The position numbers and the translations under genes were made by a program. The notes under the pieces are model-generated. The model had not been told where the DNA came from. It did no database searches and saw only the letters and a list, made by a program, of their open reading frames with translations. Source: Acrasis kona (lineage: Eukaryota > Heterolobosea > Eutetramitea > Acrasida > Acrasidae). Taken from it: a DNA stretch of 22,105 nt. How positions within the stretch are numbered: the stretch's first letter is position 1; the number at the start of each line of letters is the position of its first letter. Shown here in pieces: positions 1 to 9,344 of this stretch. The DNA is taken from contig JAOPGA020001334.1 of assembly GCA_026419775.2 (NCBI GenBank), positions 1 to 22,105 on the forward strand. The letters are read 5' to 3'.

Positions 1-1
1 G

Positions 2-85
2 GTATTTTCTAAAGGGTACCATGCTGGTAAATTTGCTAGGCAGGTTAAGGATATGGTTCAGACCATGACTCAGAACAATAATTAA
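2..85 (+). CDS. 3' end of an unknown gene (partial)
   Basis: An open frame enters from the left window edge and ends at TAA (83-85). It gives 27 residues, basic and polar, ending in Asn-Asn-Asn, with a GYHAGKFARQVKDMV core. A short A-rich tract with AATAAA-like signals follows at about 112-125, which would suit a transcript end. The fragment is too short to identify. It could also be chance, because 84 open bases are not strong evidence of coding. Confidence 0.3.
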   Translation, partial: VFSKGYHAGKFARQVKDMVQTMTQNNN

Positions 86-610
86 AGGGTGAAACTGTTA
101 ATAAGAATATGAATAAACAATAAAATTACACATGTATAATATATAAATAGATTTTATTACTAAAACAGGTATTTGTTTATAAAGGGAGTTCAACTGTTGA
201 TATAAACAAAAATTACACATATGTAATATATAAATAGATTTCAAAATAAATATAATTACAAATTAAGCCATTTTCTTTTTAATTCATTTAATTTGTTTAT
301 AAGGGGAGTTTAACTGCTAAATAAAACAAAAATTACTTACCCTTCTACTAACAAGACTGTATTAGACAAAATGCAGCGTTTCAGCGCGTTGCAATTTATT
401 GCAATCATATACAACTAAATTACAAAAGTGTAATATAAATTGAAGTACAATTATAATATTAAATGTAATAAATATAATGTATACATATTACATGCACGGG
501 GGTGTAACATAGGATGATGCGGTGAAACTAAGGAGAAATGTCAATATCATCCGATCGGATAAAAAATACGAAAATGTAATTAATAAATATAGATTTTGTA
601 ATAAAACGTC
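84..610. repeat. AT-rich imperfect direct repeats
   Basis: A unit with an AAAGGGAGTTCAACTGTT-like head and a ATTACACATATGTAATATAT-like body recurs at about 84-155, 174-241 and 294-338. A fourth, body-only copy lies near 573-607 (AATAAATATAGATTTTGTAA). Spacing is about 97 and 120 bases, so this is a degenerate satellite-like array or repeated subterminal segments of a mobile element. No gene is seen between the left partial gene and the dioxygenase ORF. Confidence 0.6.
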
Positions 611-670
611 TGATGCAAATGATAAAGCTCACCAGTTTGGACGTAAAACCCAGGGATTGAAATAGGATAT

Positions 671-676
671 TTTATT
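671..676 (-). terminator. AATAAA poly(A) signal overlapping the stop codon
   Basis: Read on the minus strand, AATAAA overlaps the TAA stop of the dioxygenase ORF (672-674), so the coding region would have an extremely short 3' UTR. Confidence 0.5.
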
Positions 677-1358
677 TGCTCGTTTCAGATTGGTTGTGCG
701 ACTCTTTCAAAGGGTTTACTCTATCATTAGACAATAGTTTTAGACAGGGGAAGAAAGAATTTCTATCTGTAAAAAATACTAGGGAAAACCTCTCACCTTC
801 TACTTCTTGATTGTAATGCCAGATGTTAGCCGCATCAAAGTGGACAATATCACCAGGTTGAGCATCTGCACCTGTGATGATGTTCTCTATTATCAACTCT
901 CCTCTTCTGTAATCACCAAACAGAACAATAAACGCGTGGCCGTATTTAAAGTCATCATCATCCTGGTGTCTCTTACTCGTGCCATAGTTAATAGCTACAG
1001 AATTAAATGGAGGGAACAATGATTCTTTCACTTTGGAGGCTTTTTCATACGTACTAAACAAATCTGGCATAGATTCATGAATGTATTTGGTTAATGTGTT
1101 GAAAAGCCCTGAGTCAGTGTTCACTTTTAACCATTTCTGGGCGTGCTCGTTTTTTGAGTCACTCGTTTCAAAGACACGCTTTTGATACTTCCGCCACTGT
1201 CCTATATGGTGGACTGCCTTCACTTGTAAATCTGTTTTTCTTTCCCTCATTATTGTATGGACCTGTTCAAAGATTTGAATTTTCATATGAAATGTAATTA
1301 CTCTCATAATGTACTGTATCAAAGGCATGAGGCTCAATATCTGAAAGGTAAATTGCAT
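672..1358 (-). CDS. 2-oxoglutarate/Fe(II)-dependent dioxygenase domain, probably the 3' exon of the upstream composite gene
   Basis: The frame encodes a double-stranded beta-helix dioxygenase. The iron triad is H131-x-D133 (in KRHQDDDD) and distal H181 (in IWHYN). R190 (in GERFSLVFF) is placed to bind 2-oxoglutarate. The strand order, with GHAFIVLFGDY, GELII and GDIVHFD, resembles TET/JBP-like and prolyl-hydroxylase-like families, and TET/JBP-type dioxygenases are known to travel with some fungal transposons. Substrate cannot be deduced: nucleic acid base or protein are both possible. The first 30 residues lie in a region that also codes, in another frame, for the end of the protease ORF. A strong acceptor (ctttgaacag, ending just before GTC at about 1263) makes an exon start there more likely than independent translation from 1358. 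The frame itself is intact to its stop. Confidence 0.75.
   Translation of the reverse strand: MQFTFQILSLMPLIQYIMRVITFHMKIQIFEQVHTIMRERKTDLQVKAVHHIGQWRKYQKRVFETSDSKNEHAQKWLKVNTDSGLFNTLTKYIHESMPDLFSTYEKASKVKESLFPPFNSVAINYGTSKRHQDDDDFKYGHAFIVLFGDYRRGELIIENIITGADAQPGDIVHFDAANIWHYNQEVEGERFSLVFFTDRNSFFPCLKLLSNDRVNPLKESHNQSETSK
1263..1315 (-). other. Probable intron or frame switch joining protease and dioxygenase frames
   Basis: On the minus strand the acceptor ctttgaacag|GTC is in phase with the dioxygenase frame. An in-phase donor in the protease frame is ACA|GTACAT, giving an intron of about 52 nt. A better-looking donor (GAGA|GTAATT, intron about 39 nt) is one base out of phase. A second acceptor (acctttcag) lies near 1341. 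Which pair is used cannot be decided here; a plain frameshift mutation is the alternative. Confidence 0.4.
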
Positions 1359-4300
1359 TTAAATAAATTTCCATATCGCCGTAAAACAGAACTGCTAGCT
1401 CTTGACTCATATCAAGTATAAAGTGCTTTATCGGTTTATATGTGCTTTTGTCATTAAAATATTTAAAGACAGCTTTTCTTACTACAATTACCCAGTATCC
1501 GCAGCTCCAGCTATCAACTTGGAATCCTCTGTTGAAAAGGCGCTGAAGTTTAAACTGTGCATGTCTCTTTAAAATCTCTAGTAGTGCTGTCTCAAGTTGG
1601 TAGTTTACCGCAATTGAGTCAAAATAAAAGCAATAAATAGAGTCATTTTCCTTGATGCACGTAAGCGATGTATAATGCTCATTATATAAAAACGCATAGT
1701 AACAATAATCATTGTCATTCAACAGGTTCACCTTGTCTTCATAAATTTCTTCTTCGTCATAGACACCATAATCTAAACGGTACTCCCTCATTTTAAAGTT
1801 TCCTTTTTCAAATATCTTATTAAGAGCGGAAAGCATTGTTGACGCATTCAGTCTGAAACCTGGTTTTGTAAGATCAATGTGATTAGGATAAGATCTAACA
1901 CGTTCAACCGGTGCAGTACAGTTGTTTTTGCACAGGACTTTCTTTTGGTTTTTATGGCAGTTAGTAGAACAAAACCTATTGGCTGCTTTGCAGACGCATC
2001 TGCTGGTCTTGCATTTGCTGCTGCATAAGCAGTGTCCAGGATCATCTAGCTTTGGTCTCTTGTTTTTGGAGTCTGTGCTTGTTTCAGATCTACTTCGCTT
2101 TGCAGATGGTGCTGGGGATGGAGTATTAATCACTTCGCATTCATCCTCACCGTCATAAATGTCATCACCGTTGTCATTAGCAATACAATCAAGCTCCTCT
2201 TCATCAGCACTGGGATTGTGATCATTGTTTTCAGCAGCAATCTCATCTTCCAGTAACTTGTCATCATCTTCTTCTAGTTGGTTTCCCAATTCTTTTAAAT
2301 GATCATAAACTATTTTCTTGACATCATTATGCTGTTGCTGTAATAGATCAAACGTCATTTGGACATCCCATTCAGCTCTGTGATGAGATGGTTGGTTGTA
2401 TACATCCTCCCCAAAGCATGATGTAAATAAGTCTTTCAGCTTTCGCAATTTCTTGCCATTGACGGTAACTGCATCTATCATGTTGATGGAGTCTAACCAC
2501 AGCCATTCAGTGCTCCAATTCTCTATGTCGAGTTTTTTTGCCCAATGGTCCAGCCTTGTTTTGTCAAATTTGCAATTGTGACCTATAATTATTGGTACAG
2601 CTGTTTCATCAGCAGTCAGGTAGTAACACAAGCTTTCTATAGCAGCCTCCATATCTTGACATCCCTCTACCATAGATGGTGTAATCTGGTGAGCATCGGT
2701 TATTGCTTTTAAACTCCACATTGCAGCGTTTGTTCCATTTATAATAACTGGAGCAACATAAGGTGCTGGATTTATAAGAAGTGTTCTAATATTTGGATCA
2801 TTCAAAGATTTCACTGCTATTTGCACTATGCCTGCATTTTTGGCAAATCCTGTTGTTTCAATGTCAACTATGACAATGTGATACTTTACACCATTATGAA
2901 TGCAAGACTGATCAAATGAGATATAATCCGTGTTTATTGTATCTCTAACCACTACTGACTCGTTTAAACTAGCAGAGAACACCTCCTTGTCAATGGGCTT
3001 TTCATTTATAAGAAGATCTTTTTCATGTACAACTGTTTTAACAATACTTTTTGCTGCAAGGTATATAACATCAAGTTTTTGTTTCCTAACTAAATCTGCT
3101 GACTGAGAACAATATGTTACTTGAGCTTCAATATGCTTCAATATAGAACATCTCTGAACCTCGTTACCAAGTTCTTTTGCAGATTTACCGCTTTCTTTAA
3201 CCTTGGCCTCATGTTTACTTGTTAAATGAGATACAAGAGCCCCAAGTAACTTGTATGCTTTATAGCCACAAGATTCATAAGGACACTGATAAAGGACACT
3301 TGATCTATGAGCATGGACATTCCTTGGAGTGGGATCATGTCTGCCAGCTGTTCTTTCGCTGAGTTTTTCAAGACTAGCTGCAGAGAGCTTGGGTTTCTCT
3401 GCTGTTCTCTTTGGTGCCTTGTAGAGAGTTGGAAGATCAGGGCGTGGAAAGAGAGGGCGTGGAAAGAGAATATTGAGTATGTTGTAACATGTAGTTGGAG
3501 CTGGTGGTGGTAAGTTTACTTCTTTCTCTTTTGGATCAGTGTAAATATTTTGCAGTATCCACCATGCATAAGCGAATGTATTTATGAATTCTCTTACTGT
3601 TGGATAAGGCACTTTTGATCGTGATATACAGAAAGTGTGCTCAACAGCTAATGTTGATAAAGCTGATAGCTTAACAAACTGTGCATCCCTTGGGTCAGGA
3701 TCTTTCTTTAAGAACTCCATTAAAGCTTTAATAGCCAAACAGAAGCTGATGATCATGAATAAAGTTCTTTTATCAAACTTGTAACTTCTTTTATTAACAC
3801 CACCAGGTTCTACATTTTGAATATTTTGAAAATAATTCATAGTGTTTTGCAACTCTTTGACCTTGTCATCCAATGACATCTCGTCATTACTTGTTCTTGG
3901 AATTTCGTATATATTTCTAATGTTTTTCAAAAACAAAGATAATGCTTTTGGAAGTAGAGAAGTTGCAGACTCAATTGCGCTTGTAACCTTATTATTAACA
4001 ATATTCTTCAAGGGCTGAAATTGCATGATGTCACTAGGAGATAAATCATTGGTTGTCAAATAATCAGATAAATTGAACTCATTAGAGCTGAACATTTTCA
4101 CAAGGTCAGCCATTTCAAACTTGACAATGACGTCTTCTCCATCACAATTAGTAATAACATCAAAAAAAGTTCTTTTTAACAAGGCATTTCTAATTGATTT
4201 TGCGAGATGCTCTGTATCAAAGATATGAAACCAACCATTTTTATTAATTCTTAATTCGTTCCATTTTTTCATATGTCCAACAAAATTTTCATTATGAACT

Positions 4301-4749
4301 AAATCTCCGTCAGAACTGCTACTTATGACTTGAAACGTATCATGCTCTAATGCAGTAGCTATAAGTTTCAGCTTTTGAATAATCCAGGCGTTATCTTCAC
4401 TGTTGTTCCTTTTAGAATCATGATGAACCCATAATGCAACAGGTATAGTTACTTGGCCACAAGTACTGATTGCTTTGAAAATACACATCTTGCTCCCCAT
4501 TCTTCTATCAAGATCAACTGCACTGAGAGTTTCAAACTCTTCAAAAGTAATCAACTCTTCACTACCAACAACACAGTCTCTCCATATTTCGTAGCCAGGT
4601 CGGATATCCATGTCATCATAAGCAATGATAAAATATGGTGAGATAAAAACATTGGATTGTCTCCTTTTTTCCTGCTGACTCGTATTATATTTTTCTCTTT
4701 GTCGTTGATTAATCCATACTATCCTCGAGGTGACATAGTATACCAACAA
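1267..4749 (-). CDS. Composite transposon-type protein: RNase H-like transposase core, C2H2, DEDDh exonuclease, CXC, Ulp1 protease
   Basis: One uninterrupted frame of about 1160 residues. (1) Residues 38-195 resemble a P-element-type RNase H core: YDDMDIRPGYE with D45/D46, SSSSDGD with D147, and FHIFDTEHLAKSIRN. (2) C2H2 finger C489, C494, H508, H513. (3) DEDDh exonuclease about 622-805: D629 and E631 (VDIETTG), D729 (GHNCKFD), H790 and D795 (HRAEWD). (4) Acidic linker 825-870, then a CXC cluster 907-944 with many cysteines. (5) Ulp1/C48-type protease about 955-1115: H1025, D1044, Q1077, C1083 (DSWSCGYW). All expected catalytic residues of exonuclease and protease are present. The frame opens after a TGA at 4756-4758 without an ATG; the first ATG (M47, 4609-4611) falls after the first presumed catalytic Asp, so a 5' exon is missing or was cut off. 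The 3' end overlaps the dioxygenase frame. Confidence 0.8.
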   Translation of the reverse strand: MLVYYVTSRIVWINQRQREKYNTSQQEKRRQSNVFISPYFIIAYDDMDIRPGYEIWRDCVVGSEELITFEEFETLSAVDLDRRMGSKMCIFKAISTCGQVTIPVALWVHHDSKRNNSEDNAWIIQKLKLIATALEHDTFQVISSSSDGDLVHNENFVGHMKKWNELRINKNGWFHIFDTEHLAKSIRNALLKRTFFDVITNCDGEDVIVKFEMADLVKMFSSNEFNLSDYLTTNDLSPSDIMQFQPLKNIVNNKVTSAIESATSLLPKALSLFLKNIRNIYEIPRTSNDEMSLDDKVKELQNTMNYFQNIQNVEPGGVNKRSYKFDKRTLFMIISFCLAIKALMEFLKKDPDPRDAQFVKLSALSTLAVEHTFCISRSKVPYPTVREFINTFAYAWWILQNIYTDPKEKEVNLPPPAPTTCYNILNILFPRPLFPRPDLPTLYKAPKRTAEKPKLSAASLEKLSERTAGRHDPTPRNVHAHRSSVLYQCPYESCGYKAYKLLGALVSHLTSKHEAKVKESGKSAKELGNEVQRCSILKHIEAQVTYCSQSADLVRKQKLDVIYLAAKSIVKTVVHEKDLLINEKPIDKEVFSASLNESVVVRDTINTDYISFDQSCIHNGVKYHIVIVDIETTGFAKNAGIVQIAVKSLNDPNIRTLLINPAPYVAPVIINGTNAAMWSLKAITDAHQITPSMVEGCQDMEAAIESLCYYLTADETAVPIIIGHNCKFDKTRLDHWAKKLDIENWSTEWLWLDSINMIDAVTVNGKKLRKLKDLFTSCFGEDVYNQPSHHRAEWDVQMTFDLLQQQHNDVKKIVYDHLKELGNQLEEDDDKLLEDEIAAENNDHNPSADEEELDCIANDNGDDIYDGEDECEVINTPSPAPSAKRSRSETSTDSKNKRPKLDDPGHCLCSSKCKTSRCVCKAANRFCSTNCHKNQKKVLCKNNCTAPVERVRSYPNHIDLTKPGFRLNASTMLSALNKIFEKGNFKMREYRLDYGVYDEEEIYEDKVNLLNDNDYCYYAFLYNEHYTSLTCIKENDSIYCFYFDSIAVNYQLETALLEILKRHAQFKLQRLFNRGFQVDSWSCGYWVIVVRKAVFKYFNDKSTYKPIKHFILDMSQELAVLFYGDMEIYLNAIYLSDIEPHAFDTVHYESNYISYENSNL

Positions 4750-5124
4750 ATTGAATCAATTGAGCCATGCACAACATGGGTAGATTTTAAATGTCTTAAG
4801 AGTGGAGATGATATGAAGGCTGTTATAGCAAAAACCATCAAAGACACGCCATCTATTGTACTTTTACTTTATCATGGGTGCTTGGATAGATGTAAAGAAT
4901 CTGATGACTTTTTTCGCTTTGAGATAACTGAGGTGCTTAAATACAAGGACACTACAAAGAACATTTCATTTATTCTCTTAGGAGTTCAAAACATTGAAGA
5001 ATTATTTTAAAATGTAGATGAAAGTGACTTTTTTATTAACTTAAAACTACATATGCAGAATGTACTTGTAGAAATCACAAGCATTGAAGGTTTAGAGCGT
5101 GTAGTCAATAAATTACTTTCATGA
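4726..5124 (+). pseudogene. Truncated TIR (Toll/interleukin-1 receptor)-like domain remnant
   Basis: The + frame has the look of a TIR fold from its second half on: TWVDFKCLKSGDD, then SIVLLLYHGCLDRC, then DDFFRFEITEVLKY, where the Glu sits at the position of the conserved TIR-domain Glu. Hydrophobic ISFILLG follows. An in-frame TAA (5008-5010) interrupts it, and the frame then stays open for 37 more codons (NVDESDFF... to TGA 5122-5124) with plausible protein-like content. The N-terminal half of the domain is missing: the similarity begins where the oppositely oriented composite gene begins, so both are cut at the same junction near 4640-4730. Called from motif shape only; a chance resemblance is possible. 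Confidence 0.45.
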
Positions 5125-5929
5125 CGTGTTCTATTCTATATGTGCTCAAGCATCCGGATGCATTGTCCCAATTTGGAATCAAGTCTTAAATTGAAATTTA
5201 TTTATACAATTATTCAATTCGACAAAGCAATTTTGTTACGGTCATCAGAGGGTTAATTGTATAACATGTAATTAAAACTTGATAGGCACCGGTGCCACTA
5301 ACGTTCAATCAAATAATTGAAACCTATTTGTTCTTGTAAAATCTAGAGACGTTTGCATTGAACACCAAGTAACACCTCTTCTGCAAACCAGCTTGCTTAT
5401 ATTCTAATTATATGCTACAATACTATAGAAGCTCGTACATTGCGCTTCCTTGGTATGAAAGGTATCAAGTTGCTATGACTTAATTTTGTTCAATAACGCT
5501 AGAATTCAACTGATGTCTAGTATGTATCAAAAAAGAAATAAAGTGGTCATTATGTCGCTATCATGATTAATCGTCCCTCTAGAATGTCTACATCTATTTA
5601 AAGTTAACATTTATCAAAGAGAAACTATGTATTTCATCGTATAAAATAGTCGCTTCTCTTGAAACAGTGTACTGAAACTGGTAAGGTTGATCGTCCGGTT
5701 AAGTTCAGTTGGTAATAAAAAATTATGTCTGTCGTGTTGTCACCGATGGACTTAAAATCTAAAGTTTAACAATTGACATCATCCACATTTCTCTTAAAAG
5801 TGTTGTTTGATTTTTATCTCTTCGAGTGGGTTGTTTGTATGGCTGAAGGCTGCACTTTGTTATTGAAGCGCGTAATTTTACAAACAACCTAGCACACTAG
5901 CACACAAACACTAATCACAATAATATACA
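5125..5929. promoter_or_regulatory. Non-coding interval, presumed upstream region of the SWIM gene
   Basis: About 800 bases without a convincing coding frame on either strand, AT-rich, with stops in all frames. It must hold the 5' UTR and promoter of the gene starting at 5930. The only compact symmetric motif I see is a perfect 12-bp palindrome, GGCACCGGTGCC, at 5285-5296. No clear TATA box position can be assigned. Confidence 0.35.
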
Positions 5930-8900
5930 ATGGCAACCGTTAACAAGACATCTATCCAATCAAAGAAAGATAGAATTTCTATGCTTTCCAAAACAATCAC
6001 TGCCGTACTTACAAAAGTAACAGAAGAATGCGGGCCCAGCTCAACAGAGGTTGTTGTATCATATCTTGTAAACCGCACAAGTAAAAAAGATCTCGACAGG
6101 ATAAGCAAAGTTATGCTTCAGGGAGCATACTGTGCAATTGATGATGAAGATACAACTGCGATAAGTGAGCTTCGAAAACTTGGTGACTGCGATGAGAAAA
6201 TTGGAAACGGAGTTTTCTCTTTTGTAGATTACATTCGAAATCTTGAAAAGAAATCTTCAAAGAAAAAATCTACAAAGATTACAGAAGAGGAGGAGGAGAA
6301 CAACAACGATGAGGATGGAGCCAAGAAAGAGGACGAGGCAGAGAAAGACAGCAACTCTGGAGAAGGAGACAACCACATCGACGAAAGACAGGAGGCTATA
6401 AAAATACTGCAGACTCAAATTACCGCGCCAGTTCAAAAATCTACTGCTGATGCTTATAATGCCAAAGATTTACTATCAAAAATAAGCACAATAGAGTCAA
6501 ACGACAGCAGTTATGATATTTTAGCCTATGGATACATCACTATATGTGCCCAACACCAAGTCGCCAGCAAATGCAATCTTCAATCTGACATAATGATTGG
6601 TGCATACTACAATGCTATCAAAAACATTGGTTCATCCAAAGATTTGTCAGACCCAAATCCTATAGCCAGCAGCAAGCTCAAGGCTACAATTTCGTTCTTC
6701 CATTCATGGAGAAAATGCTATCAAGACTACATTGAGAAGAACGACATTAAATTTGTTAGCCCTCAAGCTAAAAAGGCGTTGGATTTGGGTGAAAGTGATT
6801 TAGGAGCTCTCAAACTCAATGAGCTCCAACATACGATTGCAGGCTGCTCTAGTCGTACGTTTTACAGAAAAATTCACTTATATGAATTTGCTGTAAAATA
6901 TCCTTATGTGTTGAATCTTTCTCTGCCGACAAAACGTTTAATTGATCACATGCCTATGATGATCAAAATTCTTGAAGAGGACCCTGATGATGGCAGACTT
7001 TACAAGCCGATATGGTCAAATTGTAATCAACCACAAAAAGCAGAAACACCCACTCCACCATCTCCTACCAAACCTTCGAAAATAGATGCCGGTAAGTTTA
7101 TAATTCTTGTGTTGTATTTACATATTTTAAGATGTACCTTTCACATTTGAGGACACTCAAAACCTTCCTAAGCTTATCTTCAATGGAATAGCAGAAATTT
7201 GGTTCCCGTCAGCATGGCAGATTAAATCGAAAGTGAGTTTCTTTTATTGCCTTTCGTAACTTTGATAGACCCTTGTATTTAATGTAAATAATTGCAACAA
7301 ATTCATTAGGGAAAACATTACACCACAGCCATTAAAGCATTTGACAAAAAAACAGCAAGAGGTGAAATTGGTAATGCAGCTACTGGTCATTTTAGATTCC
7401 ATACTAGAGTGATTGATGCTTTTGATAATAGTATTGTAAATTACAAAGCCTGTGCAACATCTGAGAAAAAAGATTATCAATACTTGTTACAACATGTAAA
7501 AGCACATCAACATAACAAGTATCTTTTACATGAGTGTGGTTTGTTCAAAAACTACAAACCAGATAATCCAGTTACTGAGGATGTTGCAATACGAACTACT
7601 GATATCAAATCTGCAATTTATATATCTAGATTTACTGCAACAAATTTGAATAAAATAATACAATGTCAATCATCATTAAATAGTGATACTAATGACACTA
7701 ATAAAGAAACTCCTGTTATTGTTGTAGCGAATAATACTGTCAATGCCAAACTTGACGGTTATCGCATTAATATTACTATGGGATGTGCTGAATGGAACCA
7801 ATGTGGTGTAAAAAGTACTGCTTGTAGCTGTATACCACATCGTCATGCACAACATGGTTTTTGTAAACATGAAAAGCAAGTATTACTTTTAACCAATTCA
7901 ATATGGAGACAAGAGCTTGTATTAGAAGATTTAAATATGCATATGTGCAAAGAGTATGCATGTAACAGTCATAATTGTGCCGGCCTCTCTAAAAGACATG
8001 TTGCAGCACTAACGAAAGAGAAAGGATTTGACAAAGAGAAATTTGACCAACTACACCAAGAGAAGTTAAATTTTGTACTTCAAGGAACATTATCGCATCG
8101 GGACTGGAGGAGATCTATTATTCATGCAGGAGAAACAATGATCCCATGTATAAAACAAGAAGTAGATAATGCAAAATGGATCTTGGAACCATTTCGGGTT
8201 TTGGTATCCATTTATTACCTTTCATCAAGCACCCTGACAGACAACTTGCGCGTATTGTTCCTAGTACCTACAATGTTATATTTTCATGCATTGTTGTTAA
8301 GATATGGCAAAGATGCCATTAGCCATTACCTTTTTGATACCGTATTTGAGGCAACTTGGCAATTATTTGATTTCAGCGGAAAAGAAACATCGACTGAGCG
8401 AGGTGAACAGATGAATGCATCATCAAAGAATTATTGCGAGCATAATACAAATCGTTGGAAGGACATTGCTGATAGTAGATATGCAGCTCACCAAGACTAC
8501 GTATCAAAAAGAAGAACAGGTAGTTACCAAAGAATACGGTATGACAGCAAAACAATTATAGAGAAGGAAAATGAAGGTTACATATTTCCCTCTGTCTCCA
8601 TTCCAGAAGATTTCTTATCTCGTAAAGAGGCGCAAGAGGCATTGGAGTGGATCATTGATTTTTGCATCAAGATGAAAGTTGATCATTACCTTGAGTACAC
8701 AATGGATAATAACAAAAAAATAACTTTTTTCAAAGTAAAGGCAGAAAATGAAAATGCCCCAGTTTTGTTAGAAGGAGTTCCTCTTGTACCAAAAAAAATC
8801 CAACAGAGCGTTTCATCCGGAAATACATCTTGCAAAGGAAGTTGCTCTTCGGGATCAAGAACAAAGTCCTGTGAATATTGCTGCGAGTGTTGCATCACAT

Positions 8901-9283
8901 TTGGAAACATCATGAACGGTGAATGTCCCACGCATGCTACAACTTTGAAAAATAGGATTAAGAAGTTCAAAGAAGAATTGCAGAAGAAACAATCTCAAGA
9001 TGACACCTCTTATACTAATGGAGTCATTACTATTTCTGGGACAAAGAGGAAACTTGCCAACATCTACACAATGGATCAACTTAAAGAAATTGAAAACGAA
9101 ACATTACCAAAAGATTTTATTCCAATTATTCCCATTCAATCAACAAAAAGGAGAAAAGTTGGAGAATCTGGTGCAATTCCCTTACCACAAGAGAGTCAAG
9201 TTGAAGAAGAAGAAGACGAAGATAGCCAACTATTGTTGTTTGCAATAAAGCATGACCCATTTTTCGAGTCAATTTGCAATTAA
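5930..9283 (+). CDS. Three-exon gene: SWIM-type zinc finger protein of unknown function, C-terminus altered by transposon insertion
   Basis: Exons 5930-7091, 7132-7232 and 7310-9283 join in frame to 1078 residues. Both introns have GTAAGT or GTGAGT donors and AG acceptors, and the joined frame has no stop. Start: the first ATG after non-coding sequence, context acaATGG. Seen in the protein: a Lys/Glu-rich acidic linker about residues 105-150; a SWIM-like finger C593-x-C595-x10-C606-x-H608; a Cys cluster at 929-949 (CKGSC...CEYCCECC) recalling the CXC cluster of the oppositely oriented gene; a basic KRRK near 1034; and a Glu-rich tail. SWIM fingers are common in MULE and Zisupton-type transposases, but I see no clear DDE triad, so function is unassigned. 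The last 16 codons come from the inserted IS630-type element. Without it the frame would end HLK-stop at 11774-11776. Confidence 0.75.
7092..7131 (+). other. Intron 1 of the SWIM gene (40 nt)
   Basis: GTAAGT donor, acceptor ttttaag, phase 1. Splicing joins G to AT to make an Asp codon and opens the frame through exon 2. The unspliced frame ends at a TGA at 7148-7150. Confidence 0.8.
7233..7309 (+). other. Intron 2 of the SWIM gene (77 nt)
   Basis: GTGAGT donor after AAA, acceptor ttcattag, phase 0. Removal joins exon 2 to the long third exon in frame; the intron contains in-frame stops. Confidence 0.8.
9233..9258 (+). repeat. Left terminal inverted repeat
   Basis: Pairs with 11737-11762 with one mismatch (T/C at the fifth base). 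It also encodes codons 609 onward of the SWIM gene product, starting LLFAIKHDP. Confidence 0.92.
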
Positions 9284-9344
9284 AATCTAAAATGGAAAGA
9301 AAAAATTTTGCCTCCAAAAAAAATTGAACCACAATTACAGTGCA

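Noticed and set aside
4657-4725. The first 23 codons of the + ORF at 4657-5010 as the N-terminus of the TIR-like protein
   Set aside because: This part is the reverse complement of the composite gene's coding sequence and does not resemble a TIR domain; the similarity starts only near 4726.
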